From assembly GCA_905620495.1 (NCBI GenBank), contig CAJQTK010000032.1:1-64000 (forward strand): a stretch of DNA of 64,000 nucleotides, in the 5' to 3' direction. Within the stretch, counting starts at the first letter, position 1; each line of letters starts with the position of its first letter. This DNA is from an uncultured Candidatus Pelagibacter sp. (GTDB taxonomy: Bacteria > Pseudomonadota > Alphaproteobacteria > Pelagibacterales > Pelagibacteraceae). The position numbers were made by a program, and so were the translations under genes. Below are positions 10,535 through 20,117 of this stretch, in pieces. The notes beneath the pieces are model-generated. The model had not been told where the DNA came from. It did not search any database and saw only the letters and a program-made list of their open reading frames with translations.

Positions 10535-11053
10535 TCACTTTATTTTAAGCTTATTTTTAAGAAAAATATAAAAAGCTCCACTTCCACCATCTTCTATTTT
10601 AGCATCGTTAGTTTCAATAATAAGCTGTGTAAGGCTTTTATTGTTTTCAATAAACTCAGGAACTGAATATTTTAGTATACTCAAATCTTTTGAAAGGTAG
10701 GGATTTTCAATATTACTGGATCTTAGTCCTTTGCCTGTAATCACAATTATTTTAGTAACACTTTCCTCAAAACATTTTTGAATAAATTGTTCTACAGCCT
10801 TATTTGCTTCTTCAATAGTGTAACCATGAAGATCTATTTTCTTTATCTTCTCATATCTTATATTTTTTTTATGAACGAAATCTTTATTGGGAATTTTCTG
10901 TTTATTATTTAAAAAGTTTTCCCAGTCCTGCTTATCTTTGTCTAGATTTTTTATATCTTTTTTTTTTATAGAATTTTTATTAAGATTTTTTTTTTTGTTA
11001 TTTAGAAAGTTTTCCCAATCTTCTTTATCTTTTTCTGTTATCTTCTTAATCAA
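10535..11053 (-). CDS. Smr-domain protein with duplicated N-terminal motif
   Basis: KIDLHGYTIEEA ... IIVITGKGLRSS (Smr); DK(E/Q)DWENFLNNK occurs twice. Confidence 0.88.
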   Translation of the reverse strand: MIKKITEKDKEDWENFLNNKKKNLNKNSIKKKDIKNLDKDKQDWENFLNNKQKIPNKDFVHKKNIRYEKIKKIDLHGYTIEEANKAVEQFIQKCFEESVTKIIVITGKGLRSSNIENPYLSKDLSILKYSVPEFIENNKSLTQLIIETNDAKIEDGGSGAFYIFLKNKLKIK

Positions 11054-11647
11054 TTAAGTAATAGTATCAATTAATAGCCAATTTGGATTTGATGATTTAA
11101 TATCTTTTGAAAAAACCCAAGTATCATAAACTGTTTTTATTTTCTCACCATCACCAGACACAATCTTTTTATCTTTATCCTTTATGCAGGTTATGATTTC
11201 ACTAACAAAATCTACTGTAACTTCTAAACTGTCTTCAATTTTTTTATGAGTTTTAATTATAGCTGACTTAATCCCTATAAAAGTTATTTCAGCAAAATGA
11301 CCTTTATTGGCTCTATCTTCAAGAGCTTCTTTGAACTGATCATAAATTTTTTTACCTAAAAGCGGTTTGCTTGCTATCAGCTTGTTATCACTATCACTAA
11401 AATCTGTAATAATTGTTTCATAAGCAATTTTTGCACCTTTTAAAAATTCTTTTTGTGACACTTCATCAAAATTTTCACTAACTGGTTTTGGCTCTATATT
11501 TGTTTTTTGAAATGCCTTTTCAAATTGTGGTGGAATTTTTCCTTCGAAACCAGTTTTTTTACCAAGTATTCCTCTTAAACGAAGGAAAATAAAACCAGCA
11601 ATCATTGCTAAAAGAATAATATCTATGTATTCAAAACTATAACTCAT
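11054..11647 (-). CDS. Tim44/TimA-like domain membrane protein
   Basis: N-terminal TM segment and Tim44-like C-terminal domain; sits next to fxsA-secB as in alphaproteobacteria. Confidence 0.82.
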   Translation of the reverse strand: MSYSFEYIDIILLAMIAGFIFLRLRGILGKKTGFEGKIPPQFEKAFQKTNIEPKPVSENFDEVSQKEFLKGAKIAYETIITDFSDSDNKLIASKPLLGKKIYDQFKEALEDRANKGHFAEITFIGIKSAIIKTHKKIEDSLEVTVDFVSEIITCIKDKDKKIVSGDGEKIKTVYDTWVFSKDIKSSNPNWLLIDTIT

Positions 11648-11705
11648 GATTTAATAATATTAACTATGTTGATTAATTACAACTAGCAATTTAGACTAAG
11701 GACAA

Positions 11706-12128
11706 ATGAACACATTTTTATTATTGCTAGTTGGTATTCCTATTATTGAGATTTATTTTTTTATCAAGCTAGGTTCTCAAATTGGCGCCTTTAATACGAT
11801 TTTACTTATCTTTATTACCGCTTTTTTTGGTATTATTTATGCCAGATATGAAGGTTTTAACACTCTAAAGTCAGGAATGTCTCAAATGGTAAAAAATGAG
11901 CTTCCAGTTTATGAGATTATTTCAGGTGCAGCTTTAGCATTTGCAGCATTACTTTTGATTTTACCAGGTTTTGCTACAGACTTCTTGGGTTTATTAATAA
12001 TATTTCCACCAACAAGAAAATTGATATTTAAAAAAGTATCAATTAAAAAAAAACCTATAAATAAAAAACAAGATTTTATTAATGGTGAATTTGAAGATAT
12101 AGAGGATGAAAATGACAGAAAATTATAA
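11706..12128 (+). CDS. fxsA: FxsA family membrane protein
   Basis: IPIIEIYFFIKLGSQIGAFNTILLI, LLILPGFATDFLGLL. Confidence 0.9.
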   Translation: MNTFLLLLVGIPIIEIYFFIKLGSQIGAFNTILLIFITAFFGIIYARYEGFNTLKSGMSQMVKNELPVYEIISGAALAFAALLLILPGFATDFLGLLIIFPPTRKLIFKKVSIKKKPINKKQDFINGEFEDIEDENDRKL

Positions 12129-12534
12129 AATTATTGGAAGTTTTATTAAAGATATGTCTAGTGAAACACCTGACTCTCAAACATACATATTTGTAAGAGA
12201 TAAAATTTCTAAATACAAATTAAATATTGATATTAATTCAAAGGCAGTGAAAAAAGGAATTATTGAAGTCAACACAATCATAAGATTTTCGGACCAACCT
12301 GAAATTTTAAAAAAAGCACATTTTGAAATAACTTACACATCTATAGTTAAGGTGAATGAAAAAGTTTCTGATAAAAAAGAAATGGAAAAAATTATTTTAT
12401 GTGATGTGCCTAATAAAATTTATCCTGACTTAGAGAAAATATTTTTAAATTTATTAACCGACTCTGGTTATCCTGGAATAAAATTTGAAAAAAAAATTGA
12501 TTTTACTGAATTGTACAAACAAAGAGCTAATTAA
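12106..12534 (+). CDS. secB: Protein-export chaperone SecB
   Basis: SFIKDMSSETPDS, C-terminal DSGYPGIKFEKKIDFTELY. Confidence 0.88.
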   Translation: MKMTENYKIIGSFIKDMSSETPDSQTYIFVRDKISKYKLNIDINSKAVKKGIIEVNTIIRFSDQPEILKKAHFEITYTSIVKVNEKVSDKKEMEKIILCDVPNKIYPDLEKIFLNLLTDSGYPGIKFEKKIDFTELYKQRAN

Positions 12535-13199
12535 AAAAAATTTTTCTTTAAATTATTTTTTAAATATTCTTTATGAAGTTTAAGTTCTACTTCTGATGGT
12601 TTAACTATTTTTTTATAATACTGATTTGTATCATTTGAGTTTATTATTATTTTTTCATTATCTTCATTTTTGAAATTTAAAGTTGGTTCCTTTTGATCAA
12701 GAAGATTAATATAAACTTTAGCTAACAGCTCACAGTCAATAAGAGCAGTATGTTGTGTTCTTTTTGAGTTATCTACTCTGTATCTTTTACACAATGCATC
12801 AAGACTTATTGGAGAGCCTGGAAATTTATCCCTGGCTAAAGCAAGTGTGTCTACAACATTTTCACTGTTTAATTTTTTCTTACCTAATAATGCTAATTCG
12901 TTGTTTAAGTGGGATAAATCAAATTCAGCGTTGTGTATTACAAGTCTCTTATTTTCTATGAAGCCCAAAAACTCATCCACTATTTCTCCAAACTTTTTGT
13001 GGGTAGATAAAAATTCATCTGTATAACCATGAACTTCTAGGGCTTTTTCAGAAACTTTTCTTTCAGGATTAAGATAGCAGTGAAATCTATTTTTGGTTGG
13101 TATCAAATTTTCTAACTCGATACATCCAATTTCTACAATTCTATGTCCATCTCTAACGGATAGTCCTGTTGTTTCAGTATCTAGTATTACTTCTTTCAT
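12531..13199 (-). CDS. dnaQ: DNA polymerase III epsilon subunit
   Basis: VILDTETTGLSVRDGHRIVEIGCIEL, HNAEFDLSHLN. Confidence 0.97.
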   Translation of the reverse strand: MKEVILDTETTGLSVRDGHRIVEIGCIELENLIPTKNRFHCYLNPERKVSEKALEVHGYTDEFLSTHKKFGEIVDEFLGFIENKRLVIHNAEFDLSHLNNELALLGKKKLNSENVVDTLALARDKFPGSPISLDALCKRYRVDNSKRTQHTALIDCELLAKVYINLLDQKEPTLNFKNEDNEKIIINSNDTNQYYKKIVKPSEVELKLHKEYLKNNLKKNFF

Positions 13200-13771
13200 T
13201 TTATATAATTTTTTTTTAGAATCTTTTTTACACTTATCTTAACAAATTTATTAGTAAAATTATTTTTAATAATATAATTAGATTTTTTCTTTTTATAACT
13301 AAGCGGTAACTGTATTTTTTTAAATTGATTATATAAATTTAAATTAAAATTATCTCTTTTTTTTAGTCTTTTTATAATCTCACTTTTTTTTGATTGAACA
13401 AAAACTATTATATCGCTTTTCTGGTTTAGTTTATTTTCTAATAAAAGAGGGATGTCTAAAATTATGGCTTTTCTTTTTTTGTTTTTTTTTAAAAAAGTAG
13501 ATAATTTTTTTCTGACTTCTGGATGAATAATTTTAGTAATTTTTTTTAAATTTTTTTCACTATCCTCTATTGCTTTTATAATTTGTATTTTATTTGCTGG
13601 AAATACTGAAAAATATTTAGGTAAATTTTTTTTTATTTTTTTAAAACAATTTTTATTTTTTTTATATATGCTTGCCACCTCTTGATCAGCATTAAAAACT
13701 GGGTAACCAAAGAGTTTAGCGATATAACTTTTTCCAGAACCAATATCTCCTACCACTGCAATTTTAATCAT
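13196..13771 (-). CDS. coaE: Dephospho-CoA kinase
   Basis: GDIGSGKSYIAKLF P-loop, VFNADQEVASIY. Confidence 0.93.
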   Translation of the reverse strand: MIKIAVVGDIGSGKSYIAKLFGYPVFNADQEVASIYKKNKNCFKKIKKNLPKYFSVFPANKIQIIKAIEDSEKNLKKITKIIHPEVRKKLSTFLKKNKKRKAIILDIPLLLENKLNQKSDIIVFVQSKKSEIIKRLKKRDNFNLNLYNQFKKIQLPLSYKKKKSNYIIKNNFTNKFVKISVKKILKKNYIK

Positions 13772-14565
13772 ACATCTAAAAGATTAATTGTTTCATTGTC
13801 CACTTCTGGAACAACTTTATGCCAGATAAAAAAAGCTTTTTGAGCCTGATAAATAAACATCATTTTACCATTTTCTGTTATTCCACCATACTTTTTTGCA
13901 TTTTTTAAAAAGTTTGTTTCTGGTGGATTATAAATTACATCATAAAAAAATTTATCTTTGCTTATTTGTTGATAATTAATATTAATTTCATCTTCTTCTT
14001 TTAATCCAATGCTTGTTGCGTTTATGATTATATCAAAATCTAAAGTTTTTCCCCATTTAATTATTTCAATTTCTGGAAAGTTTTTCTTTAGTTCTATTGC
14101 TTTTAATTCTGTTCGATTGCTTAAATAAATTTTTTCAATTTGCATTTTTTTAAGCGCAATAATAATTGAAGGAACAACCCCACCTGCCCCAAGTATTAGA
14201 GCTTTTTTATTTTTAGTTTCTTGTTCTGTTTTTTCTAAACTAAGTTTAAAACCTTCAATATCAGTGTTATCGCCTATAATTTTATTATCCTTTTTATAGA
14301 TTGTGTTCACTGATTGAGAAATTTTTGCTTCTCCACTTAATTCATCTAAAAAAGGTATAACCGTTTTTTTAAATGGTACCGTTACATTTATTCCATGAAG
14401 TTTTTCTTCTCTAATATTAAAAATTAGATCTTTTATCTCATTATTATTTAAAAGCTTTTTTTCATAAACTGCATCAATTTTATATTTTTTGATCCAATAA
14501 TTATGTAGCTTTGGGGATAGAGAGTGTTCTATTGGATTTCCTATAACTAAAAATTTTTTATTCAT
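13768..14565 (-). CDS. aroE: Shikimate dehydrogenase
   Basis: VIGNPIEHSLSPKLHN, GINVTVPFK, GAGGVVPSI. Confidence 0.97.
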   Translation of the reverse strand: MNKKFLVIGNPIEHSLSPKLHNYWIKKYKIDAVYEKKLLNNNEIKDLIFNIREEKLHGINVTVPFKKTVIPFLDELSGEAKISQSVNTIYKKDNKIIGDNTDIEGFKLSLEKTEQETKNKKALILGAGGVVPSIIIALKKMQIEKIYLSNRTELKAIELKKNFPEIEIIKWGKTLDFDIIINATSIGLKEEDEININYQQISKDKFFYDVIYNPPETNFLKNAKKYGGITENGKMMFIYQAQKAFFIWHKVVPEVDNETINLLDV

Positions 14566-15149
14566 TCTAATCTATTTAAATATTCTTTTATTTGTTTAAC
14601 TGGGAGCCCCATAATAGTGTCTTCGTCTCCTTCAATTTTAGAGAACAAATTTCTCCCCTCTCCTTCAATTTGATAAACATTATAGGCGTAAAGTGCTCCA
14701 TCTGAGATTTTTCTTAAATAAACTTCAAGCTCTAAAAAGCTCATATTTTTCATGGTTAATGATGCTTTATCTGTATAATTCCATATCATCGATCCTCCTC
14801 TAGAAATACAAACAGAACTAACCAGTTGATGGGTTTTTCCATTTAATTTTTTGAGTATTTTAAGAGCTTCAATTCTATTGTTTGGTTTTGATATTATCTC
14901 TCCCCCTAGGTCTATCGCGCTATCTGCACCTATAACTACCTCGTTAATAAATTTTTGACTTATTTTATTTGCTTTTAACTCAGCTAAATTTTTAGATATA
15001 ATTGTTGGTGTTGCCCTTTCTTTTAATAAACTTTCTTTGATACTATCTTCATCCACATTTGATGGTTCAACTCTACACGTGATTTTATTATCTTCTAAAA
15101 TTTTTTTTCTTACACCACTTTTTGAGGCAAGTATTATTTCACTAACCAT
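14562..15149 (-). CDS. Maf-like nucleotide pyrophosphatase
   Basis: ILASKSGVRKKILE, VIGADSAIDLGGEIISKP. Confidence 0.95.
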   Translation of the reverse strand: MVSEIILASKSGVRKKILEDNKITCRVEPSNVDEDSIKESLLKERATPTIISKNLAELKANKISQKFINEVVIGADSAIDLGGEIISKPNNRIEALKILKKLNGKTHQLVSSVCISRGGSMIWNYTDKASLTMKNMSFLELEVYLRKISDGALYAYNVYQIEGEGRNLFSKIEGDEDTIMGLPVKQIKEYLNRLE

Positions 15150-15966
15150 TATTTTTATATATTTCGTGTATTTTAATTATTGATGCAGCTGTTTCTTCAA
15201 CTGATTTTCTTGTAACATCAATTGTTGGCCATTTATATTTGGCGAAGGTTCTTTTTGCATCCTTAACTTCTTTTTTAATATTTTGAATATCAGTATAACT
15301 AGTATTTTTTTGTTCTTTGAGGGTCATCATTCTATTTTTTCTTATATCAACCAATCTCTCTGCCTCCGCTGTTAGTCCAACAACGCATGCCATTTTAGGA
15401 TTTTTTTTTAAGCTTTCGGGTATTGAGCGCTCATTAACCAGTGGAATGTTTGATGTTTTAAAACCTTTGTTTGCTAAATAAATTGAGGTTGGTGTTTTAC
15501 TTGTTCTGCTAACACCCAGCAATATTAAATCTGACTTGTCTAATTCTTCAACTAAATTTCCATCGTCGTGATTCATTGTAAATTGAATAGCCTCGATTCT
15601 TTCATAATATTCCTCGTTAAGTGCATGTTGTCCACTTGGAACGTGTGATGCTTTTTGGTTTAAGAGCTTAGAAAAATTAAGTATTAAGTTTCCCAAAACA
15701 CTAAAGCAAGGAATTTTTTTTTCGTCACTTTTATTAGCTAAAAATTTTGCAAGATTATTATCAACTATCGTATATAAAATTATTACATTTTCTTTTTGTT
15801 TCGCTTCAGCTAATATTTTAACAACTTGATTTTCGGTTCGCGTAAAAAAATATGATTTAACATCGTATTCAATATTTTTAAACTGAGCTTTAATTGCTAA
15901 AAAAACTCTATCTAAAGTTTCACCCGTAGAGTCAGAAATAAGGTATATTTGATATGTACTACTCAT
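15142..15966 (-). CDS. Pyruvate phosphate dikinase regulatory protein (DUF299 kinase/pyrophosphorylase)
   Basis: IYLISDSTGETL, LGVSRTSKTPTSIYLA. Confidence 0.96.
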   Translation of the reverse strand: MSSTYQIYLISDSTGETLDRVFLAIKAQFKNIEYDVKSYFFTRTENQVVKILAEAKQKENVIILYTIVDNNLAKFLANKSDEKKIPCFSVLGNLILNFSKLLNQKASHVPSGQHALNEEYYERIEAIQFTMNHDDGNLVEELDKSDLILLGVSRTSKTPTSIYLANKGFKTSNIPLVNERSIPESLKKNPKMACVVGLTAEAERLVDIRKNRMMTLKEQKNTSYTDIQNIKKEVKDAKRTFAKYKWPTIDVTRKSVEETAASIIKIHEIYKNNG

Positions 15967-16250
15967 GAATAAAATGTTGATAATTCAGTATTATTTTTAC
16001 CATTTTTTAAAATAATCATGTTTTTTATTTTTCACTGTAAAACCTAGCTTTTATAAACATTAATAAACATGTTGGGTATTAATATACATTTTATCTAATA
16101 ATATTGAATAAAGACCTAGTTTAAATAACATGGTTCACTTCTATAAATTATTAATTGTTAATAAATCATGTATAAAATGTGTAAAACAATTAATTACCAT
16201 TATTCACATACTATATAACTAATACTATAATTAAATATTTACTTATTATT
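15967..16250. other. Probable chromosomal replication origin (oriC)
   Basis: Gap between the DUF299 gene and hemE, the position of the alphaproteobacterial origin; strand switch at the gap; DnaA-box-like TTATTCACA at 16200-16208 and TGTGTAAAA at 16178-16186; AT-rich flank before hemE. Confidence 0.65.
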
Positions 16251-17252
16251 ATGACGCCCATCCAAGAAACCATAATAAACAAAAAGACGACTAATTCTCC
16301 AATATGGTTAATGAGACAGGCGGGAAGGTATCTTCCAGAATTTAGAGAGATTAGAAAACTAAATCCAAATTTTATTAATTTATGTTTAAATGAAAACTTA
16401 TCATCTAAGATTACTTTACAACCTTTAAAAAGATTTGAATTAGACGCTGCAATAATCTTTTCAGATATTTTAATGTTACCTTATGGGTTAAATCAGAAAG
16501 TAGAATTTAAAAAAGATTATGGTCCACAATTAGGGCCACTGGATTTAAATCAAATATCTAAAATTGATGAAATTGACTTTATAGAAAAACTATATCCAGT
16601 TTATAAATCAATTAAAAAGGTGAGTGAAGATAGATTAATTAAAAATAAAAACTTAATCGGATTTGTTGGGGCACCATGGACACTATTAGTTTACATGATT
16701 AATAAACATTCACCAAAAAAAGAATTAATAAAAGACTTTTTTAAAGATGAACTTTTAATAAATAGGATTTTAGTAATATTAGAAAAATTTTTAAAATTAC
16801 ACATTGAACAACAAATAAAAAATGGTGCAACCATAATTCAAATTTTCGATAGCTGGGCCGGACTACTAGAAGAAAAAGATTTGCCAAACTATGTTTATGT
16901 CCCAACTTTAAATTTGGTGGATTACGTAAAATCATTGAACATACCGGTTATTTGTTTCCCAAGAGGTGTAAAAAATTATAAAAATTATTGTGATATTGTT
17001 AAACCTGATGCTGTTAATATTGATTATGATGTAAACCCCATTTCTATAAGCAAAGAAATTAATATACCCGTTCAAGGCGGACTTGACCCAAAGATTTTAT
17101 TAACAGACACTGAAAATTTAAAAAAACAGGCTTTAAAATATTTAGATATTTTCAAAGACCACCCATATATTTTTAATTTAGGTCATGGAGTTTTGCCAGA
17201 AACAAAACCCAATATGGTTGATTATTTAGTTAAGATGGTAAAAGATTATTAA
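16251..17252 (+). CDS. hemE: Uroporphyrinogen decarboxylase
   Basis: PIWLMRQAGRYLPEFREIR. Confidence 0.98.
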   Translation: MTPIQETIINKKTTNSPIWLMRQAGRYLPEFREIRKLNPNFINLCLNENLSSKITLQPLKRFELDAAIIFSDILMLPYGLNQKVEFKKDYGPQLGPLDLNQISKIDEIDFIEKLYPVYKSIKKVSEDRLIKNKNLIGFVGAPWTLLVYMINKHSPKKELIKDFFKDELLINRILVILEKFLKLHIEQQIKNGATIIQIFDSWAGLLEEKDLPNYVYVPTLNLVDYVKSLNIPVICFPRGVKNYKNYCDIVKPDAVNIDYDVNPISISKEINIPVQGGLDPKILLTDTENLKKQALKYLDIFKDHPYIFNLGHGVLPETKPNMVDYLVKMVKDY

Positions 17253-18287
17253 ATGAAAAAAGCAGTTATCTTATTCAACCTCGGTGGACCCGACAAGATA
17301 GAAAATGTTGAGCCTTTTTTATTTAATTTATTTAATGACCCAGCGATTTTAAATTTACCTACCTTTTTGAGATATCCTCTAGCAAAACTAATCTCTAATA
17401 GAAGGGCCCCTGTTGCTAAAAAAATTTATGCAGAGCTTGGTGGGTCATCACCCATATTGAAGCTGACCAAAGAGCAATCTAGCGTCCTAGAAATAAAATT
17501 AAATCAATCACAAACAGAAGACGAATATAAATGCTTCATCATAATGAGATGCTGGAATCCAAGAGCCAAAGATGTGATTAAAGATGTTCAGCTATATAGC
17601 CCTGACGAAGTTATTTTAATGCCTCTTTATCCTCAATACTCTGCCGCAACATCAGGATCTTCAATTAAAGAATGGAAAGACGTTTGTAAAAAAAATAACT
17701 ATCATGTAAAAACGAGTACAATCTGCTGTTACCCAACAGACCAAAATTTTATTAACGCTCATACAAAAGAGATAATAGAAAAAATTAACGATCTTAAAAA
17801 TTTTAAATTAATATTTTCTGCACACGGCTTACCAGAAAAAAATATTAAAAAAGGAGATCCCTATCAATGGCAGGTGGAACAATCAGTTAAAAAAATTGTT
17901 GAGAATTTAAATGATGAAAACTTAGATTGGATATTAAGTTATCAAAGTCGAGTTGGCCCATTGAAGTGGATAGGACCATCAACAGAAAATATAATTATTG
18001 AAAATTCCAAGATAGGGAAACATATTGTTTTGGTCCCTATAGCGTTTGTTTCTGAACACTCAGAAACTCTTGTTGAACTTGATATAGAATATAAAGAAAT
18101 AGCAGATGCTAATGGATGTAAAAATTATACAAGAGTCCCAGCACTTGGTATTAATGAGAATTTTATTAGAGCAATGTCAGAATTAATAATTAAAAAAAAT
18201 GAATATAAAATTAATGAGAATCTTTATCCACCCAAGATACAGTGTCCTTCTAATTTTAAAAAGTGCCCATGTTTAAATTATGAATAG
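17253..18287 (+). CDS. hemH: Ferrochelatase
   Basis: VILFNLGGPDKIENVEPFL, FSAHGLPEKNI. Confidence 0.98.
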   Translation: MKKAVILFNLGGPDKIENVEPFLFNLFNDPAILNLPTFLRYPLAKLISNRRAPVAKKIYAELGGSSPILKLTKEQSSVLEIKLNQSQTEDEYKCFIIMRCWNPRAKDVIKDVQLYSPDEVILMPLYPQYSAATSGSSIKEWKDVCKKNNYHVKTSTICCYPTDQNFINAHTKEIIEKINDLKNFKLIFSAHGLPEKNIKKGDPYQWQVEQSVKKIVENLNDENLDWILSYQSRVGPLKWIGPSTENIIIENSKIGKHIVLVPIAFVSEHSETLVELDIEYKEIADANGCKNYTRVPALGINENFIRAMSELIIKKNEYKINENLYPPKIQCPSNFKKCPCLNYE

Positions 18288-18714
18288 TTATTTATTGTTT
18301 AAGAGCCTACATTTAATTTCAGTAATTTCCTGGATGGCAGGACTTTTATACTTACCTAGAATTTTTGTTTATCATGTTGAAAATTTAAAAGATAAAAACA
18401 TTTCTTCAATATTTAAAACGATGGAAAAAAAATTATATTTTTATATTATGACACCGGCCATGATCTTAACTTGGATATTTGGTTTAATTTTAATTGTCTC
18501 CTTGGGTCCTGAAGTTTTTTCTATAACTTGGATCAAGCTAAAATTACTGTTAGTTATTCTACTGACTTCATATCATTTTTATTTGTCCAAACTTCTCAGT
18601 GATTTTAAGGTGGATCGAAATAATAAATCTTCCAAGTTTTTTAGAATAATTAACGAAGTGCCAACAATATTGCTTATTTTGATTGTTTTTATTGTTGTTT
18701 TTAAGCCCATCTAA
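18280..18714 (+). CDS. hemJ: Protoporphyrinogen oxidase HemJ (UPF0093)
   Basis: LHLISVISWMAGLLYLPRIFVYH; hemE-hemH neighbour. Confidence 0.93.
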   Translation: MNSYLLFKSLHLISVISWMAGLLYLPRIFVYHVENLKDKNISSIFKTMEKKLYFYIMTPAMILTWIFGLILIVSLGPEVFSITWIKLKLLLVILLTSYHFYLSKLLSDFKVDRNNKSSKFFRIINEVPTILLILIVFIVVFKPI

Positions 18715-18781
18715 GCTTGTAATACTTTAAAGAGTATATATATTTATCTAATCTAATAAATCTTAAACAAAACTCCCACAC

Positions 18782-20050
18782 ATGAATATTCAAGAACTTA
18801 AGTTAAAATCGTCTGAACAATTAATTACACAAGCAGAAGAGCTTGGTATTGAAAATGCTAGCACACTCAGAAAGCAAGAAATTTTATTTGCTATATTAAA
18901 AAAAGTTGCAGAAAAAGAAGCGATAACTGGAGCAGGAGTTTTACAATTATTACAAGATGGATTTGGTTTTTTAAGAGCAATGGAATCAAACTACTTAGCT
19001 GGACCAGATGATATTTATGTTAGTCCAAGTCAAATAAGAAAATTTGGTTTGAGAACAGGAGACACAGTTGAAGGTCCTGTAAGAGCTCCGAAAGAAGGAG
19101 AAAGATATTTTGCATTATTACAAGTAGAAAAAATAAATTTTGAAGAGCCAGAAAAAGCCCGTCACAAAATTGCATTTGATAATTTAACTCCACTCTACCC
19201 AGATAAACAAATGGTGATGGAAATTGAGACTACTAAGATTGAAAAAAAACCGGATCTAACACCAAGACTAATCGACCTTGTAAGCCCAATCGGGAAAGGT
19301 CAAAGATCAATAATCATATCACCCCCTAAAGCGGGTAAGACAATGATTTTACAAAGCATTGCAAACTCAATTGCTAAAAATTATCCAGAAAGTTATTTAA
19401 TGGTTTTGTTGATCGATGAGAGACCAGAAGAAGTAACTGACATGAAAAGAACAGTTAAAGGAGAGGTTATCAGCTCTACATTTGATGAGCCTGCTTCAAG
19501 ACACGTCGCTGTTGCTGAAATGGTAATTGAAAAAGCAAAAAGGTTAACTGAGCATAAAAAAGATGTAGTGATTTTATTGGACTCGATAACAAGGTTGGGA
19601 AGAGCTTACAATGCCGTGATACCAAGTTCTGGAAAAGTTTTAACAGGTGGTGTGGATGCAAATGCACTGCAAAGACCAAAAAGATTTTTTGGTGCTGCAA
19701 GAAATATTGAAGAAGGTGGATCTTTAACAATTATTTCAACTGCTTTGATTGATACAGGATCTAGAATGGACGAAGTTATTTTTGAAGAATTTAAAGGAAC
19801 CGGAAACAGTGAAACAGTGCTTGATAGAAAGATTGCAGAGAAAAGAATTTACCCTGCAATCGATATAACAAAATCTGGAACAAGAAGAGAAGAATTACTT
19901 TTTGACAAAGACGATCTTTCAAAAATGAATGTGTTAAGAAGAATTATCAGCCCCATGGGAACTATGGATGCAATTGAGTTTATTAATTCAAAACTTAAAG
20001 AAACCAAAAGTAATGCAGATTTCTTTAGCTCAATGAATAAACCAGCTTAA
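18782..20050 (+). CDS. rho: Transcription termination factor Rho
   Basis: Rho RNA-binding and ATPase motifs ([12 protein letters not shown]). Confidence 0.99.
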   Translation: MNIQELKLKSSEQLITQAEELGIENASTLRKQEILFAILKKVAEKEAITGAGVLQLLQDGFGFLRAMESNYLAGPDDIYVSPSQIRKFGLRTGDTVEGPVRAPKEGERYFALLQVEKINFEEPEKARHKIAFDNLTPLYPDKQMVMEIETTKIEKKPDLTPRLIDLVSPIGKGQRSIIISPPKAGKTMILQSIANSIAKNYPESYLMVLLIDERPEEVTDMKRTVKGEVISSTFDEPASRHVAVAEMVIEKAKRLTEHKKDVVILLDSITRLGRAYNAVIPSSGKVLTGGVDANALQRPKRFFGAARNIEEGGSLTIISTALIDTGSRMDEVIFEEFKGTGNSETVLDRKIAEKRIYPAIDITKSGTRREELLFDKDDLSKMNVLRRIISPMGTMDAIEFINSKLKETKSNADFFSSMNKPA

Positions 20051-20081
20051 CACTGACCTCCCTCACCCACTAATTTAAAGT

Positions 20082-20111
20082 TTTACAGAACCCTAAAAGA
20101 AAAGTTATAAT
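20082..20111 (+). promoter_or_regulatory. Promoter upstream of mnmE
   Basis: TTTACA (20082-20087), 18-nt spacer, TATAAT (20106-20111); ATG at 20118. Confidence 0.6.
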
Positions 20112-20117
20112 ATCGAT

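Noticed and set aside
19476-19730. 84-aa minus-strand ORF inside rho
   Set aside because: Antisense frame, Leu/His/Gln-rich, no support.
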